64,000 nucleotides of DNA from Tricholoma matsutake (Eukaryota > Basidiomycota > Agaricomycetes > Agaricales > Tricholomataceae): contig AP026548.1 of the NCBI GenBank assembly GCA_026075535.2, forward strand, positions 4,526,001 to 4,590,000, read 5' to 3'. The notes beneath the pieces were generated by a model. The model worked only from the letters and a program-made list of their open reading frames with translations. It had not been told where the DNA came from and searched no databases. The position numbers and the translations under genes are program-made. Positions 54,306 to 64,000 of the stretch are shown here, in pieces (the first letter of the stretch is position 1; each line of letters begins with the position of its first letter).

Positions 54306-55284
54306 GGGGCAATCCCGGCTAACTCCGCTTATTGACCATTGTTTGACTTAGTCAATAAGAGGGGAGTTTTCGTGAAGCACTCGTTTTTTGAAGCACACAA
54401 CAATTTTCACATCTCATGGTGGCATAGAAAGTTGTTCAGTTTTATTCCCTCTACAACTTCTTTATGCCCGATTTTTTGATTTCACACTTATCATAAAATA
54501 TGAACTGAAATACATGTTTTTTTATGGTCTATAGAAATAATAAAAATGAAATTAAAAAATCCGGCACGAAGACGTTGTAGCCCGGCCAAAACTGAGAACA
54601 TTTTGTTAATGACATGAGGCACCATTGTGAGTAAGGGACTCACGAAACGAGTCGTAAGGTTGCCTTGTTTTGAGACGCAGCAGGTGCGACAGCAGAGTTT
54701 AAATTTGACGCTCGATGCATCCAATGCACATCGAGGTGAAAATTCACCTCCAAACGCTGTCATAACGCATCCATTAGGTGCTCTGTGTGTCAATGAATGT
54801 AACAAGTGCCACACATGCTGCCACATGTGCTGCCTGTGGCCTACACTGGGTTGTAGGATGGATTTAAGTGCCACTAATCTGCTCATTTTCTTAATATCTT
54901 AGGGTACAGACATGTAATTAAGGTGTTGTAAGATAATTTTTAGGCCCCCAACAATTACAGACATCCCTGGAACAATTTTAGATGTATTTAAGTGTTGTGG
55001 GGATCACATATGAATTGTAATATTGTAAAGTAGTCAATTCAGGGGTAAGTTACAATTCTGAACAGTACTTTCTCCATGACTCTCACAATAGAAACACAAA
55101 GATTTAAGGTCTCTCCAGTATACACAGAGTTAATTTAGATGGCATAGAACTTATGTACATTGAAAAAACTATAGGGATCCCTTGAGAATCCAGTGAAAAT
55201 GGCCTGCTTCACTCGAAATTATGGTTTTGTATTGTTTAGCTTATATAAGCTGACTGCGGCATAACCGGGGATTGCCCCCCCCCA
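54306..55284. mobile_element. Non-autonomous DNA transposon with 8-9 bp duplication
   Basis: Terminal inverted repeats GGGGCAATCCCGGCTAA..CCGC and GCGG..TAACCGGGGATTGCCCC enclose about 980 bp. The flanks repeat GTAACAGTG (54297-54305 and 55285-55293); 8 or 9 bases fit hAT or Mutator-type insertion. A minus-strand 131-codon frame inside (54491-54886) has no recognisable domain. Confidence 0.75.
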
Positions 55285-55293
55285 GTAACAGTG

Positions 55294-56150
55294 ATTACTT
55301 GCAGAATTAACTGACCACATGGTTCATGCTGCACTCTCCTACACTGTAAGCTCTAGCCAAGGGGGTGCCAGGACCCAAAATTCATATATCCACTTAGTTT
55401 TTTTAAGCCACCTCTCAGACCCCCCTCCCCACCCCTCCTGCCATATTGGGTATGTTATTCCCATATATGGTATGTTGTGCTTACCAATTTGATGTCAACC
55501 AATTTGTTAATTTTACTGAAACAGTGAACCACTCTCCTTGACATTGCAGTCATGATCTGTTCACATACATTGTACAAACCACTATGGGGCCCAAGGGGTA
55601 GGAAAACTATCCCACATTTCATACCTTTAGATAGTGTAAAATGATATATTTATGGTATAGTTTTCATGTATTGATAAACCCCAAAATGGAATAAGTTTCA
55701 TCAGGAGTTGGCATGAAAATCTACCACTAAGAGGAGTGAAAAAGAATGCCCTTTCCTACCTGTAAGGGATGAGTTGATGGGATGAAAACCTCCCACATTT
55801 TGTCCCCAGTTCATCCCACACCAAATTCATCCCATGGGATGGTTTTCATCTTTATATGGGCATAAATAACACCCCTCTACCTGGTTTGAATTTCATCAAC
55901 TTTCCAGGGGTTTAAGAGGAATGAAAGAACCTGCCAATAATGTTTTTTCATCCCATTGATAGAATAGTTTCATCATGTATCAGAGTAAATTTCAAGCCCC
56001 TAAGATACAAAATCTACTCAAAAGAAGTGAAAAAATCCCCCAGACCCCTGATGCCTCATTGTCAGCCTGTTGTCCCATCACATCCCTGTCGTTGTCATCC
56101 CTGTGCCTGTCCCCCTCGCCATGTCATCTCTGCCTCCCATGCACCAGCCT
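55294..56150. repeat. TTCATCCCA/TGGGATGAA-rich decayed repeat
   Basis: Many copies of GGGATGAAAA and TTCATCCC in both orientations, concentrated at 55750-55860; a similar patch occurs at 58840-59350. Probably an old foldback element; ends not found. No gene. Confidence 0.4.
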
Positions 56151-56151
56151 T

Positions 56152-57400
56152 ACTCCCTACGAGCAGTTGCTTGTAGCAGAGGGGTCTGGTGCCATGGCCT
56201 GGTCGTCTCGGTGGTGGTGCTGGGTGCCAGGTTGCACTCATCGTCACCCTCATCCCCGTTGTCAGAGGATGCACCCACGATCCACCCCACAAGCAGTTGC
56301 TCATGGATGTGTGGCAGGTGCTGGTTCATCGTGCCCTGGGGAAGGTGGTGGGGGGTCATCAGCATGAGGCAGCAGGTAAAAGAGGGGTGGGGTGCATACC
56401 TGCCCTATATGGGCCTCCGAGCGCCATCCCCTCCTGTCACCATCTGTTCCCCACTCCACCCCTCTTGTTTCCTCCTTCGTTCATCACCCGGGGTGTGGGG
56501 TGCCCGTTTTCGGGGTGATTCCTTGAGTTTTTTCCCTAAAAAATCAATTAATCTAATGGTTAGTATGATTGAATAAGAAAGAAAGAAAAGAAAAAACTTA
56601 CATGCCCCAAATGATGATACACATCGCATATCGTCGGTTGGGGTCAGGGTGCCCATTTTCAGCATAGCTGGTCGAGTTTTTCCCTATAAAATGAAGTAGA
56701 ATTGTTTATCAGTACAATTGAATAAGAAAAAAAGAAAAGAAAAAAACTTTTGGTCATTGTGGGGCTCATTTGCAGGTGTCGTTGTTGTGCCCCCTTGTTG
56801 TTGTGTTGTCCCCCTCATCGTTCCATCACCGTAGATGCCCACAATCCACCCTATGAGCAGATGCTCATAGGCATGGGTGGGTGTCATTCCCCTCCATTGT
56901 TGTGTTGTCCCCCCTGCCCTGCGTCCCATCATCGTCCTGCTGGTGCTGGTGCTGGCAGTGTCATCCCCTCCCTGCCCTGTCATCATAGACAGGCTGCACC
57001 TGCGATCCCACCCTATGAGCAGTTGCTCGTAGGCATGGGGGTGGGTGCCGTGTCATCTGCAGCGGTGTGGTGTGGGGCGTGGATGGCATTGGCAGTGAGC
57101 ACCCATGATCCACCCCACGAGCAATCACTCGTGGGCATGGGGCAGATGTTTCTCGGATATCGTTGTCGAGCTCTGGGGAAGGAGGTGGGGGCATTGTCAG
57201 TGTGACATGGCGGGTAAATGAGGGGGTGGTGTACTTACCTGGTGGGTCCCGCTATACAGGCCTCCCGCTGCTGTCCCATCTTCCATCACCATCACCATCA
57301 TCATTGTCATCGCCTGTCTCTGCCCCTCCTGTTTGTTGTTTGTCATTCCCATTGTTCCAGTCATGCATCGTAAGCCTCATTTTTTCCCTAAACATAAAGT
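56152..57400. repeat. Hairpin/splice-module cluster 5
   Basis: GAGCA..TGCTC hairpins at 56152-56185, 56282-56310, 56846-56880, 57008-57047 and 57110-57142, and one GCCCCAAATGATG..GTCGGTTGGGG hairpin at 56604-56645. On the minus strand the latter leads into GTAAGTTTTT, TACTAACC and TTTTTTAG near 56535, a complete intron-like tract. Plus-strand frames in this interval are fortuitous readings of the GC-rich parts. Confidence 0.6.
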
Positions 57401-57404
57401 AATA

Positions 57405-58490
57405 GTTTAGTTAGTGGGGCCTCACAATGCTCACCAAATTTAAACTCTGACACTCACAGTGAAAAGTGGTACAGGTACTTTTCTAAGCATGCACAACAAT
57501 TCATGTATACTTTGTATGAGAAGAAATACCCTCATACATGCTTTAATCAAAGTCTTTGGAGTGGAATTTTTTTAAATGGCTTAGTCCTTCCAATCTGCCA
57601 TGTTCGATGCAAAGATCTCAGGAATGAGGACTTAACTAAAAATTCTGCTCCCAAGAAGTTGATGAGAAGTGTTCAAAATGGTGATCCTACACTTTTGTTG
57701 AGCAAAAATGGTGGTGTGGAAGCCAAACGACATTCATGTAAAGTCAACGACATTTTGTTATCCCAAAAAGGAAATGCAAAAATATCAGGACACGAATCGA
57801 GGTGATGGGGGTGCATAAAGGTGAATCTGGCTTGAGATTGCTATGAATAGCATTCAAAATAATGCTCTAGATGTTTATTTCAGTGAAAATGGTGGTATGG
57901 AGCTCAAAATGTGTTCAGTGCATGTTGCATCCTAAAAAGGAAATCAATAAACAAATGTGACTGGAGATGCATTTCTGAGCATTGGCCAATGATGCACAGA
58001 TTCAGATGAATAGTGGTTGAATAAAAATGGTCCAGTCTCATGAAAATGCACCTTAGATACATAAAATCAGCTTTGTAGAGGCTTGGCAATCACTCTTATG
58101 AGGTACACAAGACTCATTGCAAGCTGATGTTGAATTTTGTTGATCCTGATGTAATTTGGAAGAGAAATCAGAAGCTATGGTTCAAATTTACATGCAAATC
58201 ACTGCTAGAGTGTCAGCCATGGTGTAGAAATTTATAACATTCAGTGAGTCATTGAGCAGTCAACATTGCACTACAGAATATAAGATCAACAAGCTGAATA
58301 CAGATTTTGCATATGACAACTCAAGCAAGGGGTCCTACATACTGTCACCACAACTTATTTGAGGCAAATCAGGCCTGTGGAAGCTAAGAAACAATCTTAA
58401 GAATGAGGATGAGCTTTGACTTTCCCAAAAAGGCAATGACCACTTTCTCTGCTACAATTTTTTGCAGGGCCCTGCCGGGCCCCATAGTTA
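57405..58490. other. No recognisable gene; two related sub-blocks
   Basis: A plus-strand frame (57503-57805, YEKKYPHTCFNQSLWSG) has no known domain. Phrases such as AAAATGGTGGTRTGGA and TCCYAAAAAGGAAATCAA/GCAA recur at about 57710 and 57880, so part of it is an internal duplication of an unknown repeat. Confidence 0.35.
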
Positions 58491-58494
58491 GTAA

Positions 58495-58780
58495 AATGAA
58501 CACGAATTATAGAAGAAAAAAACTTACTATGGCCCAAACAACAATTCACGTCGTTTGGGCCATGTTGTGAGCAAGGTGGCTCATTTGTGGCCACAGGTGG
58601 TGTTGCCGGTGTTGTGGTTGTTGTCGTGGGAGTCAGCGTTGATGGCATTGGGGTCATGGGAAGAGAGAGGAGAGAGGGGGGAGCATCATCATCATCAATG
58701 GTGGTGGTTGTGGTGAGGTGGCATGGTGGCATGGTGGTTATGGTTGATGTTGATGTGACATGATATTCAACATTCATCAT
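58495..58780 (-). repeat. Hairpin/splice-module cluster 6
   Basis: One GGCCCAAAC..GTTTGGGCC hairpin (58531-58562) followed on the minus strand by GTAAGTTTTT, TACTAACT and GGCAG. The upstream minus-strand frame is a low-complexity Thr/Pro/His run (from 58780) like that in cluster 3. Confidence 0.5.
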
Positions 58781-58799
58781 GTGATGTGGTGAGGGTGGG

Positions 58800-60740
58800 C
58801 TGCAAATGACTTGTCAGTAAAACAATTACAACACAAATGAAAAATCCCCTTTTTTGGGATGAAAAAAATTCTCTTAACACTTGTAATCCTGAAGTGTGAA
58901 AAGTATCCTCTCCTGACTGAAAACAATAACAATAATACCTGAGGAAGGAACAGTCAATTCAATATTTAATGAAAGAAATTTCCCTACTAAAATCATCTCA
59001 TAATAGTATGAAATTTGTATCTTATTTCAGGCTGAAAACACACCCTGTTATTCACACCTTTGTGGCAGGAAACACTATCCCATAAATTGTTGAAAAGTTT
59101 GATGAAAATTCACACATTAAGATGGTTGCAAATCCATACCCTCATCTTGGATTAAAATTATCCCCTGTATTTCATCCCCTGGTAAAATGAAAATTCATCC
59201 CATTAGGTTAAGAATATTTTGTAATGTAACACATATGAACTCCATCCCTTGAATGGCTGAAATATTTGGGATGAAAATTCATCCCAAATTCATCCACCCT
59301 GAATTCAGCCATTTATGTTAGGAAATTCACATTTCCAAATTTAAATGGCTGAAAATCATATTGTGCTAGGTCCACAGTGAACCTTATTGGAGTAGCATAA
59401 TGCATCTACTGACTCTCACTCAGCCAAGTACTCAGGTAAGTATTCTTCAAGTGGGAACAGTGTCAAAGGCCAAGGCTGAGTGAGCAATCCTTCTGAGTCT
59501 CCTCAGCCTCAAGGTATTGAACCTCATCAGCTTCTGTGGAGGTATATAAGTGGGCTAGGTTGTGATTATTTTCTACCTCATTTCTACCACCATGAGTTCT
59601 TCCATGTGTATGGACCCATGAACCCCATACTCTGAGTAATTGAAATTATTATTAATTATTATGACCTACACATTGCTTGTGTGACAAGTTGCTTGAGGGC
59701 CAGTGGTCTGTGAGGGGCTTTGTCTGCCTTGGAATTACACTGAGTCCAGACAAGCATACTTAGAACTGCATCAACTTTGCAATTGCACAATCCTTGTTAT
59801 GAGTTCAATATTAATGCTGTGTTGTTGAGCCATCACTGTGGAGTTGAGTTTGCCATCAATGTTCAATGGTTTTGCTCTTCATCTTTGTCTAGGTGCTTCA
59901 AAGGTGTATGACAATGTAATTTTACTTCCTTTACATGCTATACCACTCAATTTACACTTACATAATTTGACATCAATTTTTTTAACAACCTACATGATAC
60001 CCCCCTCCCCCCCGTATGATGTCTGGCATTTGGGTGCTGACACCCCCTTGGCTCTGTCAGTAACAAAGAGCTTGAACTCAATGTTATAGGTGGGCTTTAG
60101 GCACAAGGAGATGTTCAAGCAACAATAGCCTTGCCAAACTTTGTTGCAGTATCCTTCTAGCTCACACATCTTTGAATCTTGATTGCCCTTGAGGAGCACA
60201 CCATGAGGGTGCACCAACATCCTCCACCTCCCTAACTTATTGAATCTTCTTATATGCACTGTTGGTGTCCCATGCAATGAAGAAACTAGTGTTGTCATGG
60301 CTTGTCAAAGTTTGCAAGCAGTGTCTGGCAGAAGGGGAAATGGTACCAGAGCTAGTCAAACCACTTAATGTGGCTGGTATGATCAAGTAGTGGGTTGAAA
60401 TTCTGTGTTTTCAGCAAAATGTGGGGGTGTAGAAAATCAACCTAGTGTAATCAGAGTATAGCTATAAGTACAGTAAGTATTGGTCCATAATATCATAATG
60501 TCTAGAATGCTCACCTCAGTCTCTGTATAAGCAACTGAGGTGATTGGATAACTACATACCCTATATATAAGTGAGTTCAGCTACATAAAGAGTCAAAGGG
60601 ACAATAGACACAAAGGTATCTATGAGACAGCGCATCAAAGAGATATGCTAAAAATAGTACACACATCAAAGATGTGATCATGTATGCTTATGGTGTGATA
60701 AATGGCATCTCAACACTCCTCCTCACTGTGAGCACTCCTC
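58800..60740. other. No firm gene; one open frame of 102 codons
   Basis: 58840-59350 is the second TTCATCCCA-type patch. The minus-strand frame 59990-60298 (MTTLVSSLHGTPTVHIRRF, WRMLVHPHGVLLKGN) has protein-like composition but no recognisable family. The rest is AT-rich without features. Confidence 0.35.
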
Positions 60741-60745
60741 CTAGC

Positions 60746-60929
60746 TGTAAGAGTGCCTCTTACATCATCACACCATTATCACATGCTTCAGTATTATCAC
60801 ATGTTATTCCAGTAGTATATAGTCCATACTTTGAGGACTTGTACTGTATTCTAGAATCCTCCCTTCAAATCATATTAAGTTCCTTATAGTTCTCGGTCCC
60901 TGAGTGTTGGAAGCTTTGGCTTCCTTCCA
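60746..60929. mobile_element. Solo LTR of family F
   Basis: 184 bp from TGTAAGAGTGCCTCTTACAT to GGCTTCCTTCCA, matching both LTRs of element F. Perfect 5-bp duplications CTAGC at 60741-60745 and 60930-60934 show it is a solo LTR and not the terminus of the Copia relic beside it. Confidence 0.88.
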
Positions 60930-60945
60930 CTAGCATGGATTTGCA

Positions 60946-61163
60946 TCAACAAAGGCCAAGATATTCCTGGAGATATTTTACCTCAAGGGCCTTAGTGAAC
61001 ATGTCGGCAACATTTTTGTGAGTATGAACATAAGTGAGCCATAGGTCATTGGACTGTATGCAGACTTGGAGGAAATGGTATTTGATATCAATATGTTTAA
61101 TGCATGAGTGAAGGAGTGGGTCTTCAGAGAGGCTCTTCATTGCAGAGTTATCACAAGATATTA
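60946..61163 (-). pseudogene. Copia RNase H C-terminal fragment
   Basis: Reads SKIISCDNSAMKSLSEDPLL, then KHIDIKYHFLQ, LTYVHTHKNVADMFTKAL and LQEYLGLC with a stop, the typical end of a Copia Pol. Nothing upstream of it is Copia: the sequence passes directly into a Gypsy reverse-transcriptase start. Confidence 0.8.
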
Positions 61164-61164
61164 T

Positions 61165-62800
61165 TTTGGATAGTGTTGCTGTTGAGAGCATGATAGTCAT
61201 TTACCCAATAGGGAGGTACAGTCAGGTCTTGTGTTCCCCCTTGGTATTTTGGAACACAGAATGCAGGGGAAGCATATTCTGATGAGGAGGGACACATATG
61301 GCCAGAGGCTAGGTGTTCATCCAAAAGTCTCTTCCAAGAAACCTGATATTTCTTGGGTGCAGCATATCCTCTACTGTTGGTTACTTGGGTAGGATCCTTC
61401 AGTCACATACAGTTGAAAATGTGTTCTGGGAGGTTATCAATGTTATCAGGAAGTCAAAGAGAGAAGTGATTGATGAACTTGAGTTTCATCTGTGCATCCT
61501 TTGTTTTGAGTACTTCCTGAAAAGCAATTGACTCAATATGATCTCTCACTGCAGCCATAATGGGAGCAGGGAGAAGATATCCAGCAAGAGTAGGTTTCTC
61601 AGCACTCTCAAGTGTTATTGGTTTGGGAATTCAGGTTTTCTTTGGTGTGGGTGGAAGTGTCACTCTTGGTTGCATGGGTTCACAATGTGTTCTGAAGAAA
61701 GAAATGGCATTCCTAATATAAGCGGTATTGGCAATCCTACATTCACTTTAATTCACGTAGTCCTGGATATCCATTGTCCTTGTCCTGATTGCACCTCAAG
61801 CTTCACATATTCCTTGCACCTTAATGGAGATTCTGATAGAGATGATAGGTTGTCTTCAGCTGGAAAGAGTCGGTATTGACTTAGTCCCAGGCTGTCAACA
61901 AGTTCAGAAATAATCACTGTAGATGGGGAGCCAATATCAATAAGGGCTAGGGAGTTCAGAAATATGAGGTCCAGTGGCAGTCAATTGGACATATAGATGA
62001 GGGACAGTAAAGGGTATCTCAGGAGAATTGGCAACATATGAGTCAGTTTTGTCATCCCAAATTGAAGTGAGTGTGTGGTATGAGTCAACATCAGGCCATG
62101 TGTTGTTGGTTTTCATGGGGCATTGATCTGCTCAGTGTCCCACATAAAAAGTTCAACAACATGTACAGCCAGAATTTTCATTTAAGATTTTCCTCTTGTT
62201 GAGGGTGAGGGCAGGGAGGAATTTGTGGTTGACAACGGAGCTAACTCCAGAAGCTGAACCTGATTGTTGAGGTTCTGAAATCCAGGAGAGAATATCCTTC
62301 TTCTCCCCACAATGTGTAGCACATGCAATGTTGTTTGCATCTATAAGCTTCTGGGTGTGGGCATCTTCAGTGCACATTCGATCATCTCACTCCTTCACTC
62401 CGATAGACCAAGCTGCAAGGTCCTTAGCTAAGACAGGTTCATTGCTGAGATTGAGGCAAAGGTCAGGGTGGAGATTGGATTGGAACTATAATTTAAGCAC
62501 ATCTCTGGAGAGTGCATGAGTTGGGGAAGATGTGGAGAGTATTGCGTTCAGGTTCTCCATCTTGATCTTCCAGTTGATGAAGATTTTGTTTCCCTGTTTT
62601 GAGGAGAGAATTTTCTCCAAGATGTCATGAGCCCAGTTCTAGGGCAGAGAGTTCTTTGTATTCCTCAAGTGAGAGGGAATCAATCAGCCTGATACCAACC
62701 AATAAGGCAGGGTTCAAACATCCCCTCAGCGATGAAGCTCACTATATGGGACAGTCCTTCATCTTTGCAACCTGGACTTCAGCAAAGGTTTGAGCAGACA
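61165..62800 (-). pseudogene. Gypsy Gag-protease-RT (N-terminal) relic
   Basis: In several frames the minus strand reads the Gag of a common basidiomycete Gypsy group (NWKIKMENLNAILSTSSPTH, NLHPDLCLNLSNEPVLAKDL, MCTEDAHTQKLIDANN), a damaged knuckle (CTCC-x4-GH-x4-C), and the protease region (VPHLYVQLTATGP). It ends with the start of the reverse transcriptase (LLDEHLASGHMCPSSSEYAS, PPYWVNDYHALNSNTI). It stops before the YxDD motif, where Copia sequence begins. Many stops. Confidence 0.72.
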
Positions 62801-63244
62801 TCTCAAGATGTGATTGGTGATATGCAGTATGTTTTGAGGGAGCGGCGGCGGTGAGCATGATGATAATGAAACTGGTAGAATTAACGGAGATGGTAATTGA
62901 TGACAGTGATGGTGACGGTAACAGTGATGTCAACAATGATGATGACAGTGAGGAGGGTAGAGGGTTCACAATATTTGATCCTCGGTCTTGGTGGACAGAT
63001 GGTGTTGCAGTTAGAACTTGTAGTTCAGCAGGTAAACCCAACTGGATCAGTCTTCTCCTCTCTCTCCTTGTTGTCAGGGGAGTAGGGGTTGAAGGTAGCC
63101 AAGACAGTGGGGGTCATCAAGCAGAAGAGTATTGATGTCAAAAAAAAGTGAAAGGTTGCCTGTTTAGGGAACCTCACTCAGTAGTCAGGCACACAGACAG
63201 GAGTAGGTTATCTTCATTGCAAGAGAGGAAGGGACATTAGTACT
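62801..63244. other. Probable Gypsy leader, no gene
   Basis: A GATGATGGTGACGG-like simple-sequence patch (62880-62950) and sequence that would be the 5' leader of the relic Gypsy to the left. No LTR was identified. Confidence 0.35.
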
Positions 63245-63351
63245 CACAAGGCCAGCCTCATAATTTCTCCTTTCTGAAATATAGTTAGAAATTCTTTGTG
63301 AAATATTATATTTGAGACTAAATTTCTACAAACAGAAATTCAAAAAATTAC
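63245..63351. mobile_element. One-armed copy of the palindromic MITE
   Basis: Matches the outer 107 bp of one arm (CACAAGGCCAGCC to AAAAAATTAC) and then stops. ACT flanks both sides (63242-63244 and 63352-63354), which would be a 3-bp duplication although the second terminal repeat is missing. It interrupts the Copia reverse transcriptase. Confidence 0.75.
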
Positions 63352-64000
63352 ACTAGGGAATGATAGGGGAGTTTGTTAAGTTGGATCTGCTCATTGGAGG
63401 ATAGGGTGTTGTGGTCAAATCAGCGCAGTTTGGAGCCAGGTTCCAGTGGGGTAAATACTGGGTGCACATCTCTCTGGCCAAATTGATTGAGAACTTTGTT
63501 GATAAGGGCAGTCTGTGATAGCACTACTGTATGCGCCATTCTATCCCAAGTGACTGCAATCCCAATAAGTAAATGTGTGGTGTCCAATTCAGAAATAGTC
63601 CAGACTTCTTGCATCTGACTCTTGAACCTCTCATTCTTGTCTTTGGAGTCAGCTATGGACAAATAATCGTCGATGTGAACGGCGGTAATTATGGTCCCAG
63701 AATCAGTCTTGCGGTAATATATACAAGACTCACAGGACAGTCGAGTGAATCCCCAGGATAACATCTGGGCATTGAGCATTTGATTCCAGATACGCCCACT
63801 TTGCTTCATGCCATATAGTCCATGCTGAAGTTGCCACACCCAGTCCTCTTTTCTGGGTTCCTCAAAATTGACTGGTTGTTGCATATATTGTACTTCATTG
63901 TCTGGAGGTGGGCTTAGTGTAGTCCTTGCCATAAATATGCCTGTAACCCTTGAAAACAACACATACTTTCCACCTCACAGCCTTCCCAGTTTCATCCCAC
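63352..64000 (-). pseudogene. Copia reverse transcriptase fragment at right edge
   Basis: From the right edge: ETGKAVRWKVCVVFKGYRH, a frame change near 63930, then VNFEEPRKEDWVWQLQHGLYGMKQS, SCESCIYYRKTDSG and AVHIDDYLSIADS (the DD of the catalytic motif), then SQTALINKVLNQFG. It ends at YHSLV where the MITE arm begins. TGA after GSKLR at 63420 and the frame change make it a relic; the rest lies beyond the window. Confidence 0.85.

Overview
The window is a transposon-dense stretch of a filamentous basidiomycete genome, most likely an agaricomycete. The signs are eukaryotic and fungal: 50-75 bp introns with CTAAC or CTGAC branch sites, chromodomain Ty3/Gypsy elements, a UBN2-type Copia Gag, a LINE ORF1 with its usual three zinc-knuckle blocks, a DDE_3 transposase relic and one DUF6534-like membrane-protein gene. 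Nearly everything is nested, decayed mobile DNA. CpG loss (CGA to TGA stops, Arg to Trp/Cys/His/Gln changes) is heavy in the old copies and light in the two youngest regions. No bacterial-style operons, CRISPR arrays or animal or crop viruses were seen.

Left part (1-7 kb): the 5' LTR and an uninterrupted 1009-codon Gag-protease-integrase reading frame of a Ty1/Copia element, on the minus strand and running off the left edge. An unidentified open frame follows, cut by a solo Gypsy LTR, then a tRNA-like relic and about 2 kb with no recognisable gene. 7-16.5 kb: a 9.5 kb LTR element (here 'G') with 185-bp LTRs and a perfect CCCTC target duplication. Its interior carries intron-containing gene-like sequence antisense to the element, and a decayed Gypsy chromovirus ('A') is nested in it. 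'A' has its own antisense zinc-motif gene between pol and the 3' LTR. 16.5-29 kb: palindromic MITEs, a small Gag-only Copia derivative ('H') interrupted by an LTR-like insertion that holds a complete tRNA cloverleaf, LINE ORF1, a solo LTR of family A, and a Tc1/mariner-type transposase relic.

29.6-35.0 kb and 42.8-48.8 kb: two copies of one Gypsy chromovirus family ('B1' plus, 'B2' minus) with perfect target duplications. They are almost identical over the 3' 2.65 kb but clearly diverged over the 5' half, and both carry the same 70-bp deletion only in the 3' LTR, which points to gene conversion between inverted copies. B2 sits inside another LTR element ('F', 41.1-50.0 kb). Between B1 and F lie a rearranged, internally deleted Gypsy ('C') and a non-autonomous hAT-like element with an 8-bp duplication. 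50.6-54.3 kb is the only stretch that looks like host DNA: CpG-normal, intron-rich, with a DUF6534-like gene. 54.3-64 kb returns to DNA-transposon relics, a Gypsy/Copia chimeric relic and a Copia reverse-transcriptase fragment at the right edge.

The most unusual structure not explained by standard families is a dispersed module. It combines a hairpin around GAGCA..TGCTC (about 20 copies) and a second hairpin around GGCCCAAAC..GTTTGGGCC (10 copies), the latter placed against a splice-donor-like site followed by a short intron-like tract with TACTAAC and a T-run plus AG. It recurs at seven places, once inside the hAT-like element.
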